Source: CAZSVI01 sp964610205
GTDB lineage: Bacteria > Bacillota > Clostridia > DSM-8532
Direction of reading: 5' to 3'
DNA: 15,590 bases
NCBI GenBank assembly: GCA_964610205.1
Contig: CAZSVI010000089.1
Coordinates: forward strand, 1 to 15,590
Shown piece after piece: positions 1 to 5,430 of the stretch (the first letter of the stretch is position 1; each line of letters starts with the position of its first letter). The notes under the pieces were generated by a model. The model was not told the DNA's origin, made no database searches, and saw nothing but the letters and a program-made list of their open reading frames with translations. The translations under genes were made by a program, and so were the position numbers.

Positions 1-116
1 GCAAGCAGCGAAATTACAACGGAATAAAAAACAAGAAAAACGATCCGGACAGACTGGAAATGAATAAATATTGCAAATTCTGCCGGAAACATACGTTGCA
101 CAAGGAAACAAAATAG
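1..116 (+). CDS. rpmG: Ribosomal protein bL33, 3' end only
   Basis: This is the C-terminal 37 codons of the small zinc-ribbon protein bL33 of the large ribosomal subunit. The 5' end lies outside the window. The reading frame begins at base 3 and ends at TAG 114-116. It opens with KQRNYNGIKNKKNDPDRLE, the region that normally follows the first CxxC pair. It then shows the second zinc-binding pair, YCKFC, and the usual tail HTLHKETK. Having both the central block and the second Cys pair marks it as the zinc-binding (C+) form, although the first pair cannot be seen. Its position directly before secE and nusG is the standard bacterial order and supports the call. Confidence 0.93.
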   Translation, partial: KQRNYNGIKNKKNDPDRLEMNKYCKFCRKHTLHKETK

Positions 117-178
117 ACTTGTGTTAATGAAGGATACCAAGGCATATAATAAGTCCTTTATACCGTACAGGGAGAATA

Positions 179-200
179 CTTATGCCTTATCCGGCATAAG
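179..200 (+). other. Hairpin between rpmG and secE
   Basis: A perfect 8-bp inverted repeat, CTTATGCC/GGCATAAG, encloses a 6-nt loop. It lies 32 bases before the secE start. No T-run follows it, so it is not a convincing intrinsic terminator. It may be an RNA processing or stability element in the rpmG-secE transcript. The rest of the 117-232 spacer holds only the secE ribosome binding site (GGGAG at 220-224). Confidence 0.4.
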
Positions 201-232
201 GAAGTTTATACAGGAAGCTGGGAGATGTTTTT

Positions 233-448
233 ATGGCTGAACCGCAACAAAAAAAACCCAATATTATAAATAGACTGGTCAAGTTTATAAAGGAAGTTCG
301 TTCCGAATTAAAAAAGGTACTTTGGCCGTCACGGAATCAGGTTAAAAACAATACGATTACTGTTTTGATTACATGCCTGCTGATAGGCGGCATAATCTGG
401 ATTCTGGATTTTGCTTTAGGTAAGATTTATGCACTGGTATTTGCATAA
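233..448 (+). CDS. secE: Preprotein translocase subunit SecE
   Basis: SecE clamps the SecY channel in the cytoplasmic membrane and is essential for protein export. The 71-residue product is the short, single-span form typical of Gram-positive bacteria. The amphipathic stretch VKFIKEVRSELKKVLWPS at about residues 16-33 is the family signature. It is followed by NQVKNNT and one hydrophobic span at about residues 41-62. The ATG has a GGGAG ribosome binding site eight bases upstream. Its position between rpmG and nusG is the conserved order. Nothing is missing or unusual in the protein. Confidence 0.96.
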   Translation: MAEPQQKKPNIINRLVKFIKEVRSELKKVLWPSRNQVKNNTITVLITCLLIGGIIWILDFALGKIYALVFA

Positions 449-460
449 ATAAGTGCAAGT

Positions 461-493
461 AACCCTTTTTGCCTGTATAGCAATTAAAGGGTT
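461..493 (+). other. Stem-loop in the secE-nusG spacer
   Basis: AACCCTTT (461-468) pairs with AAAGGGTT (486-493) across a 17-nt loop. A second small stem, CTGCA/TGCAG, sits at about 520-532, directly followed by GGGTT, which could compete for AACCC. The secE-nusG gap is 130 bases, longer than the short gap usual for this pair, and these stems fill it. There is no U-tract. An mRNA processing or translation-control role is possible but unproven. Confidence 0.35.
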
Positions 494-562
494 GTGGTAT
501 ACATGTATGAAGTGTATCTGCATGTTGCAGGGTTGCGCCTAATGAAAAAGGAGGGCAGGAGC

Positions 563-586
563 ATGTCTCCGGGAAATAATGGCTGA
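563..586 (+). CDS. Seven-codon upstream ORF overlapping the nusG start
   Basis: ATG 563 is preceded by a strong ribosome binding site (AAGGAGGG at 548-555, 7-base spacing). It reads MSPGNNG and stops at TGA 584-586. The nusG ATG (579) lies inside it in another frame and has only a weak GGGA nearby. Ribosomes drawn by the strong site would therefore reach nusG by terminating at 586 and re-initiating a few bases back. Translation as a leader peptide is inferred from the sequence only. Alternatively the ribosome binding site serves nusG from a 23-base distance in folded RNA. Confidence 0.35.
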   Translation: MSPGNNG

Positions 587-1100
587 TGAGGCAAGATGGT
601 ATGTTGTGCATACTTATTCTGGTTATGAGAATAAAGTAAAAGCAAATCTGGAAAAGATAGTTGAGAATAACCCTCATCTACAGGATTTTATTGTGGATAT
701 TGTTGTTCCTATGGAAGAACAGATAGAAATTAAAGACGGAAAAAAGAAAGCGACATTGAAAAAGGTCTTTCCGGGATATGTCCTGGTTAAAATGTTTATC
801 AATGATGAATCCTGGTATGTTGTACGCAATACCAGAGGCGTTACCGGTTTTGTCGGTCCGGGTTCGAAACCTGTTCCCCTGTCTGAAGAAGAGATCCGGG
901 CAATGGGTGTTGAACAGTTTGAAACCATAGTTGATTACGCAATCGGAGATAGCGTCAGAGTCATTGAGGGTCCGCTTGAAAGCTTTATTGGTACTGTGGA
1001 AGAAATAAGCATAGACAGAAAAAAGGTTCGGGTTTCGGTTTCCATGTTTGGAAGAGAAACGCCTGTAGAACTTGAATTTACCCAGATTCAAAAGCTTTAA
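579..1100 (+). CDS. nusG: Transcription termination/antitermination protein NusG
   Basis: NusG binds the RNA polymerase clamp and modulates pausing and termination, and it can link polymerase to the leading ribosome. The product has 173 residues, normal for the family. The N-terminal NGN domain opens with ARWYVVHTYSGYENKV (residues 5-20) and includes FPGYVLVKM and the VRNTRGVTGFVGPG segment at about residues 82-95. The C-terminal KOW domain covers about residues 120-173, beginning near GDSVRVIEGPLESFIGTV. ATG 579 is the only plausible start: no start codon exists upstream in frame before the TGA at 543-545, and the N-terminus matches the family. Its good ribosome binding site is oddly far upstream and fits a 7-codon overlapping ORF better. 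Confidence 0.97.
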   Translation: MADEARWYVVHTYSGYENKVKANLEKIVENNPHLQDFIVDIVVPMEEQIEIKDGKKKATLKKVFPGYVLVKMFINDESWYVVRNTRGVTGFVGPGSKPVPLSEEEIRAMGVEQFETIVDYAIGDSVRVIEGPLESFIGTVEEISIDRKKVRVSVSMFGRETPVELEFTQIQKL

Positions 1101-1152
1101 GACGTGTCAGGGGATATTTCCCTTAATAAAAAGAATGTGAAAATGAACCTAT

Positions 1153-1183
1153 TTTCCGCTACCTGATATATCTGGTGCGGAAA
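1153..1183 (+). promoter_or_regulatory. Leader stem-loop before rplK, possible L1 binding site
   Basis: TTTCCGC (1153-1159) pairs with GCGGAAA (1177-1183). Inside, ACC/GGT and GAT/ATC can also pair, with an unpaired T and a T-T mismatch, giving a long stem with asymmetric defects. In many bacteria L1 represses the rplK-rplA transcript by binding a 23S-like structure in this leader. The position fits that role, but I could not match the exact L1 consensus, so the ligand is an inference. Confidence 0.4.
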
Positions 1184-1194
1184 TTAGTATATAA

Positions 1195-1218
1195 CCTGCC
1201 CCAAGGCAGGGATTTTTT
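1195..1218 (+). terminator. Terminator-like hairpin just before rplK
   Basis: CCTGCC (1195-1200), loop CCAA, GGCAGG (1205-1210), then GA and six T (1213-1218). This is a compact GC-only stem followed by a U-tract, the form of an intrinsic terminator. It ends two bases before the rplK ribosome binding site (GGGAGG, 1221-1226). Downstream expression would depend on read-through, so it may act as an attenuator between nusG and rplK. Confidence 0.6.
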
Positions 1219-1235
1219 CTGGGAGGTGGATTATT

Positions 1236-1661
1236 ATGGCAAAGAAAGTAGTGGGCTTTGTAAAGCTCCAAATACCCGCAGGGAAGGCTACACCTGCTCC
1301 ACCGGTTGGACCAGCTTTAGGACAACATGGTGTTAACATTATGGGTTTCTGTAAGGAATTCAATGAGAGAACGGCAAAGGATGCCGGGCTGATCATTCCG
1401 GTTGTTATTACGGTTTATGCGGACAGATCCTTTACATTTATTACGAAAACTCCGCCTGCAGCCGTGCTGATTAAAAAAGCCTGTAAAATTGAAAAGGGTT
1501 CCGGTGTACCGCAGCGTGACAAGGTTGCGCGGATTTCAAAAGAAGACGTAAAAAAGATTGCTGAAATGAAAATGACCGATTTGAACGCGGGAAGTCTGGA
1601 AACGGCTATGAGTATGATTGCTGGAACAGCAAGAAGCATGGGTGTTGTTGTTGAAGACTGA
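1236..1661 (+). CDS. rplK: Ribosomal protein uL11
   Basis: uL11 forms the base of the ribosomal GTPase-associated centre with the L10/L12 stalk and binds the thiostrepton region of 23S rRNA. The 141-residue product has the standard length. The N-terminal domain shows KLQIPAGKATPAPPVGPALG (residues 10-29), the proline-rich hinge and drug-binding segment. It is followed by QHGVNIMGFCKEFN. The C-terminal RNA-binding domain contains SGVPQRDKVARIS and ends MIAGTARSMGVVVED. The ribosome binding site GGGAGGTGG lies just upstream. It is followed by rplA after 66 bases, the usual pair. A terminator-like hairpin precedes it. Confidence 0.98.
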   Translation: MAKKVVGFVKLQIPAGKATPAPPVGPALGQHGVNIMGFCKEFNERTAKDAGLIIPVVITVYADRSFTFITKTPPAAVLIKKACKIEKGSGVPQRDKVARISKEDVKKIAEMKMTDLNAGSLETAMSMIAGTARSMGVVVED

Positions 1662-1727
1662 TAAGGCGGTTTTCACAACGTGGGAGGGAGCAATCCCGAA
1701 TTTTTAACCACAAAGGAGTGATATGTC

Positions 1728-2423
1728 ATGAAAAGAGGAAAAAAATATCTGGAAAGCCTTAAGCTTGTAGATAGAATGAAGTTATACGAAGCTCGTGAAG
1801 CCTTTGAGGTTGTTCAGAAGGCTGCAAGAGCGAAGTTTGATGAAACAGTTGAAGCCCATATTAAACTGGGTGTTGACTCCCGTCATGCGGATCAACAGGT
1901 CAGAGGAGCTGTTGTACTGCCTCATGGAACGGGCAAAACAGCCCGCGTTCTGGTTTTTGCCAAGGGTGATAAGGCTACCGAAGCAGAACAGGGCGGAGCG
2001 GATTATGTAGGCGCAGAGGATATGGTTACAAAAATCCAGAAGGAAAATTGGTTTGAGTTTGATGTTGTAGTTGCAACACCTGATATGATGGGTGTTGTTG
2101 GGCGTCTCGGACGTATACTTGGGCCCAAAGGCTTAATGCCTAACCCTAAAGCAGGTACTGTTACAATGGATGTGGCAAGAGCTATTTCCGATATTAAAGC
2201 GGGTAAAATTGAGTACCGTCTGGATAAAACTAATATTATTCATTGTCCTATTGGAAAGGTATCCTTTGGAACGGAAAAGCTTCTGGATAATTTCCGTACC
2301 CTTGTGGATGCGGTAATAAAAGCAAAACCTTCGGCGGCGAAGGGGCAGTATCTGAAAAGTGTGGTAGTAACCTCCACCATGGGCCCCGGTGTTAAAATAA
2401 ATCAGCAGAAGGTAATGGACTGA
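1728..2423 (+). CDS. rplA: Ribosomal protein uL1
   Basis: uL1 forms the mobile L1 stalk that helps release deacylated tRNA from the ribosomal E site. In many bacteria it also represses its own mRNA. The product is 231 residues, the normal length. Domain I contains HIKLGVDSRHADQQVRGAV (residues 45-63). The signature is GRLGRILGPKGLMPNPKAG (about residues 126-144), followed by the second RNA-binding segment around KAGKIEYRLDKTNIIHCPIG. The start ATG 1728 has AAAGGAG at 1712-1718. Another ATG at 1723 opens only a two-codon frame. The rplK-rplA spacer contains a weak GGGA/TCCC stem before TTTTT that I do not call a terminator. Confidence 0.98.
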   Translation: MKRGKKYLESLKLVDRMKLYEAREAFEVVQKAARAKFDETVEAHIKLGVDSRHADQQVRGAVVLPHGTGKTARVLVFAKGDKATEAEQGGADYVGAEDMVTKIQKENWFEFDVVVATPDMMGVVGRLGRILGPKGLMPNPKAGTVTMDVARAISDIKAGKIEYRLDKTNIIHCPIGKVSFGTEKLLDNFRTLVDAVIKAKPSAAKGQYLKSVVVTSTMGPGVKINQQKVMD

Positions 2424-2477
2424 GTAAGGTTTGAAGAACCATGTCCTGATTGGTCCTGATTGGTTCGAATAATTTGC

Positions 2478-2506
2478 TTTACAAAGTTTTAATTGTGTAG
2501 TAGAAT
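2478..2506 (+). promoter_or_regulatory. Sigma-A promoter for rplJ-rplL
   Basis: TTTACA (2478-2483), a 17-base spacer, and TAGAAT (2501-2506): five of six matches at each hexamer with ideal spacing. The predicted transcript starts near 2513 and contains the whole L10-type leader and attenuator. rplJ-rplL can therefore be transcribed separately from nusG-rplK-rplA. Confidence 0.75.
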
Positions 2507-2526
2507 AACATTTGTGTTAAAAAGAT

Positions 2527-2691
2527 AGCCATGCCGATATTGGCTGTTTTAAATGAAATATTGGCCGTAGACAGCAGGAACCGGATTGGTATAACGTATA
2601 TCATCCTGCCGAGGTATTAATGAAGGGTTCTTTTAATAGAATTCAAGCCCTCTGTATGTCTATGGTTGTTCCTTGATACGGAGGGTTTTTT
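2527..2691 (+). promoter_or_regulatory. Ribosomal protein L10 leader RNA (rplJ attenuator)
   Basis: The leader contains the hallmark pair GACAGCAGG (2570-2578) and CCTGCCGAGG (2605-2614), in which GCAGG pairs with CCTGC around an inner AU-rich stem. This is the L10-leader form known in Firmicutes. An upstream stem AGCCA/TGGCT (2527-2531 and 2541-2545) begins the fold. AGGGTTCT (2624-2631) can pair with AGAA (2638-2641) and CCCT (2648-2651) as an antiterminator. That would sequester the 5' arm of the terminator at 2648-2685. By analogy with Bacillus, the L10(L12)4 complex binds the leader and promotes termination when these proteins are in excess. Confidence 0.85.
2648..2691 (+). terminator. 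Attenuator terminator in the rplJ leader
   Basis: CCCTCTGTAT (2648-2657) pairs with ATACGGAGGG (2676-2685) over ten positions, one of them a G-U pair. Six T follow (2686-2691). It lies 89 bases before rplJ and is the regulated stop of the L10 leader. The remainder up to 2780 shows no further structure beyond the rplJ ribosome binding site. Confidence 0.85.
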
Positions 2692-2780
2692 GTTGTTCAG
2701 GGAACTGCAATGGTTTTTAAGGTTTAACCTTTTAAATACCCGGTATATACGGGGTAATACTCAGCAAGGAGGTGCAGTGA

Positions 2781-3317
2781 ATGCCAAGTGAAAAAATCCT
2801 TGAATCGAAAAAAGCCAGAGTTGAAAAGTTGTCTCAAAAGTTTAAGGAGGCAAAATCTTTTGTTTTGGCGGATTACAGAGGATTGACTGTTGAGCAGGAT
2901 ACCCAGTTAAGAAGAGCCATGCGCGAAGCTGGAATTGAGTATACGGTTATTAAAAACTCTATTGCCCGTTTTGCGGCAAAAGAAAATGGTTATGACGGAC
3001 TGGAAGAATACTTGAAAGGTCCTACGGCAATAGCATTGAGTTTGCAGGATCCGGTGGTACCATCAAAAGTAATGTCCAGATATGCAAAGGAATATGAAAA
3101 GCTGGATATCAAGGCAGGAGTTGTTGAAGGCAGGATTTTTGACATCGAAGGCGTTAAATCCATTGCAAACCTGCCATCCAGAGAAGAACTGGTGGCTAAG
3201 GTGGTTGGTGGATTGTCAGGTCCTTTGTATGGCATTGTCAATGTTCTGAACGCTAATATCCGTGGTCTGGCCGTAGTTTTGAACGCTATAGCCGAGAAAA
3301 AACAAGCAGAAGCATAA
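2781..3317 (+). CDS. rplJ: Ribosomal protein uL10
   Basis: uL10 is the stalk base that anchors L7/L12 dimers and contacts uL11 and 23S rRNA. With L12 it is also the probable ligand of the leader RNA upstream. The product is 178 residues, slightly long because of a charged tail (EKKQAEA). The N-terminal globular domain includes FVLADYRGLTVEQ (residues 27-39) and EYTVIKNSIARFAA. The C-terminal helix that binds L12 is the alanine- and valine-rich stretch from about residue 155 (IVNVLNANIRGLAVVLNAIA). The start has a strong AAGGAGGTG ribosome binding site. rplL follows after 28 bases. Confidence 0.98.
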   Translation: MPSEKILESKKARVEKLSQKFKEAKSFVLADYRGLTVEQDTQLRRAMREAGIEYTVIKNSIARFAAKENGYDGLEEYLKGPTAIALSLQDPVVPSKVMSRYAKEYEKLDIKAGVVEGRIFDIEGVKSIANLPSREELVAKVVGGLSGPLYGIVNVLNANIRGLAVVLNAIAEKKQAEA

Positions 3318-3345
3318 TCAAAGAATTTTAATGGAGGTTATTCAA

Positions 3346-3729
3346 ATGAGCGAAAAAGTAACAAAATTAATTGAAGAAATCAAAGTATTGACAGTTCTTG
3401 AACTGTCCGAATTAGTAAAAGCCCTGGAAGAGGAATTCGGAGTATCCGCAGCGGCTCCTATGGCTGTTGCGGCAGCTCCTGCAGCAGGTGCTGCCGAAGC
3501 TGCTCCTGTTGAAGAAAAAACAGAATTTGATGTTATCCTGAAAGAAGTTGGCGCAGAGAAGATTAAAGTTATCAAGGTTGTTCGTGAAGTAACAGGCCTT
3601 GGACTTAAAGAAGCCAAGGAAATGGTGGATAGCGCACCTTCTACCATAAAGGAAGCTATTTCCAAGGATGACGCTACTGCGCTTATTGCCAAATTCACTG
3701 AAGTTGGCGCAACCTGCGAAATGAAGTAA
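3346..3729 (+). CDS. rplL: Ribosomal protein bL12 (L7/L12)
   Basis: bL12 is the multi-copy stalk protein that recruits translation GTPases. The likely product is 127 residues, starting MSEKVTKLIEEIKVL. I chose ATG 3346 over the in-frame ATG 3331 because GGAGG at 3333-3337 lies eight bases before 3346 and would fall inside the longer frame. The N-terminal dimerisation domain (about residues 1-35) is followed by the Ala/Pro-rich hinge (AAAPMAVAAAPAAGAAEAAP). The C-terminal factor-binding domain contains EKTEFDVILKEVGAEKIKVI and GLGLKEAKEMVD. A large palindrome follows, and rpoB is not the next gene. Confidence 0.98.
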   Translation: MSEKVTKLIEEIKVLTVLELSELVKALEEEFGVSAAAPMAVAAAPAAGAAEAAPVEEKTEFDVILKEVGAEKIKVIKVVREVTGLGLKEAKEMVDSAPSTIKEAISKDDATALIAKFTEVGATCEMK

Positions 3730-3740
3730 TTATATTTTTA

Positions 3741-3772
3741 CATAAAGCCTGCATATATATGCAGGCTTTATG
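3741..3772 (+). terminator. Large perfect palindrome after rplL
   Basis: CATAAAGCCTGCAT (3741-3754), ATAT, ATGCAGGCTTTATG (3759-3772): a 14-bp perfect stem with a 4-nt loop that is itself self-complementary. It begins 11 bases after the rplL stop, where a terminator is expected. The downstream bases CATATATACG lack a U-tract, so termination may be inefficient, or the stem may instead protect or process the 3' end of the rplJL mRNA. A T5 run lies on its 5' side. Confidence 0.6.
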
Positions 3773-3840
3773 CATATATACGTCAAAATTACGTAAAGGT
3801 CGAGATAAGACAATATATGATAAATCATTCAAAAACAGGT

Positions 3841-3887
3841 TTATTGTGCATAACTTCTGTGAATATGTGTAAATTATTGTTCATAAC
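3841..3887 (+). repeat. Direct repeat TTATTGTKCATAAC upstream of lysA
   Basis: TTATTGTGCATAAC (3841-3854) recurs as TTATTGTTCATAAC (3874-3887), 13 of 14 bases identical and offset by 33 bases, about three helical turns. Both lie in the 197-base rplL-lysA spacer, ending 39 bases before the lysA ATG. I see no convincing -35/-10 pair there. The repeat could be an operator for lysA control or chance in AT-rich DNA. I saw no lysine riboswitch core. Confidence 0.35.
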
Positions 3888-3926
3888 GTTCCGCATATTT
3901 GAGAATCAAAAACAGGATGGTGAACT

Positions 3927-5240
3927 ATGACGGAAAACACAAATTTAAAGATCAATAACAGGGGACACCTTGAGATTGGCGGCTGTGATACGATCGATCT
4001 GGTGAAGGAATATGGAACTCCCCTTTATGTTATGGATGAAATGGTCATACGTGAAAACTGCAGACTGTACAAAGGGGCAATGGATAAGCATTATGGCGGG
4101 TACGGCCTTGTTCTGTTCGCAAGCAAGGCATTTTGCACACTGGCTGCATGTAAAATCATTCAGCAGGAAGGCCTTGGTCTGGATGTTGTTTCCGGAGGAG
4201 AGATGTATACCGCCATAAAGGCAGGATTCCCCATGGAGAGAGTTTATTTTCATGGGAACAACAAAACCGTTGAAGAGATTGAAATGGGCATAAACTATAA
4301 TATAGGTCGCTTTGTCGTTGATAATTATACCGAACTTCAACAAATCAATACAATAGCCGGTGAAAAAGGCAAAAGAGTAAAAATATCTTTCAGAGTAAAG
4401 CCCGGTGTAGATGCTCATACACATGAATTTATACGTACCGGTCAGATTGATTCGAAATTCGGGGTTGCCCTTGAAAACGGAGAAGCTCACGAAATTATTG
4501 CTTTGGCCGGAAAAATGGAGCATGTTGAAGTGGTTGGGGTACATTGCCATATCGGTTCCCAGATATTTGACCTTTCTCCCTTTGAACTCGCGGCAGAAAT
4601 AATGCTGAATTTCATTGCCGATATAAGGGATAAATACGGTATCCGTATTACCGAACTAAATCTGGGAGGAGGCTTTGGAATCCGGTATACTGAAAAAGAC
4701 GATCCGCTTGAATATAATAAATATATTGAGTCTGTTTCCAGGGTTGTGAAACGTATTTGTCAGGAGAAGGATCTTGACAAAATGTTTATGCTGATGGAGC
4801 CGGGACGTTCCATTGTTGCGCCTGCAGGGATTACATTATACCGGGTCGGCGGGGTGAAGGAAATTAAAAATATACGTAAATATATATCTATTGACGGCGG
4901 TATGTGTGATAATCCCAGGTATGCCCTGTACAAATCGGAATACACCGTTTTACTTGCCAACAAGCCTGATGCGCAGAGAGCAGAAACTGTTACGATTGCT
5001 GGAAAGTGTTGTGAATCAGGGGATCTGATAGCGAAAGATATTGCATTGCCGGAGGTTAATCCGGGCGATATATTGGCGGTTCTTGCAACAGGAGCGTATA
5101 ACTATTCCATGGCCATGAATTACAACAGAAACGGAAAACCGCCTGTCGTACTGGTAAAGGACGGAAAATCCAGGCTCATTGTAAAACGTGAAGATTTAAA
5201 CGATATAATGCGTAACGATATTATTCCTGATGATTTATAA
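3927..5240 (+). CDS. lysA: Diaminopimelate decarboxylase
   Basis: LysA is a PLP enzyme that decarboxylates meso-diaminopimelate to L-lysine, the last lysine step, in the cytoplasm. The 437-residue product is full length. The alanine-racemase-like barrel carries the PLP lysine in FASKAF (K67), HCHIGSQI (206-213) and the phosphate-binding GGGFG (247-251). EPGRS (291-295) follows, and in the C-terminal sheet domain lie CESGD (362-366, active-site Cys supplied across the dimer) and the substrate-contacting GAYNYSMAMNYN (389-400). All key residues are present. The ribosome binding site is modest (GGTGA). It stands alone between two terminator structures, not in a lysine operon. It sits where rpoB would be expected. 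Confidence 0.97.
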   Translation: MTENTNLKINNRGHLEIGGCDTIDLVKEYGTPLYVMDEMVIRENCRLYKGAMDKHYGGYGLVLFASKAFCTLAACKIIQQEGLGLDVVSGGEMYTAIKAGFPMERVYFHGNNKTVEEIEMGINYNIGRFVVDNYTELQQINTIAGEKGKRVKISFRVKPGVDAHTHEFIRTGQIDSKFGVALENGEAHEIIALAGKMEHVEVVGVHCHIGSQIFDLSPFELAAEIMLNFIADIRDKYGIRITELNLGGGFGIRYTEKDDPLEYNKYIESVSRVVKRICQEKDLDKMFMLMEPGRSIVAPAGITLYRVGGVKEIKNIRKYISIDGGMCDNPRYALYKSEYTVLLANKPDAQRAETVTIAGKCCESGDLIAKDIALPEVNPGDILAVLATGAYNYSMAMNYNRNGKPPVVLVKDGKSRLIVKREDLNDIMRNDIIPDDL

Positions 5241-5260
5241 AAGCATATTATAATCTCCCA

Positions 5261-5288
5261 AAAAGAGGAGTCCGATGATTCCTCTTTT
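5261..5288 (+). terminator. Terminator of lysA
   Basis: AAAAGAGGA (5261-5269), a 10-nt loop, TCCTCTTTT (5280-5288): a 9-bp stem ending in four T, 20 bases after the lysA stop. It separates lysA from the der promoter. Confidence 0.7.
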
Positions 5289-5366
5289 ATCTCTTATATT
5301 TGCCTTTAAGTGATTGATTAATACCAAGTAATATGATATAAGAATAATGAAAATAAATAAGCGGCG

Positions 5367-5395
5367 TTGACAGTTTTAAATGAAACGAATATCAT
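5367..5395 (+). promoter_or_regulatory. Sigma-A promoter for der-plsY
   Basis: TTGACA (5367-5372), exactly 17 bases, TATCAT (5390-5395). The -35 is perfect and the -10 matches five of six. Transcription would start near 5402. That is downstream of an in-frame ATG at 5380, so that ATG is not on the mRNA. This helps fix the true der start at 5431. Confidence 0.8.
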
Positions 5396-5430
5396 TAAAT
5401 AAGAAAAGATATGATCCGGAGGTTAAAAAA

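Noticed and set aside
678..1091. 137-residue minus-strand ORF across nusG
   Set aside because: It is antisense to an unmistakable nusG, has no family features, and mirrors nusG codon structure.
3331..3345. Five-residue N-terminal extension of bL12
   Set aside because: The ribosome binding site for ATG 3346 lies within it and bL12 proteins begin near SEKVTKLIEEI.
3773..3926. Lysine riboswitch before lysA
   Set aside because: The spacer is too short and lacks the junction and helices of the L-box.
3945..4550. 201-residue minus-strand ORF inside lysA
   Set aside because: It is a long open frame opposite a conserved enzyme. I see no recognisable domain in it, and the lysA frame explains the sequence.
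5380..5430. 17-residue N-terminal extension of Der
   Set aside because: The ATG lies between the -35 and -10 boxes of the promoter and homologues begin at AKPVVAIVG.
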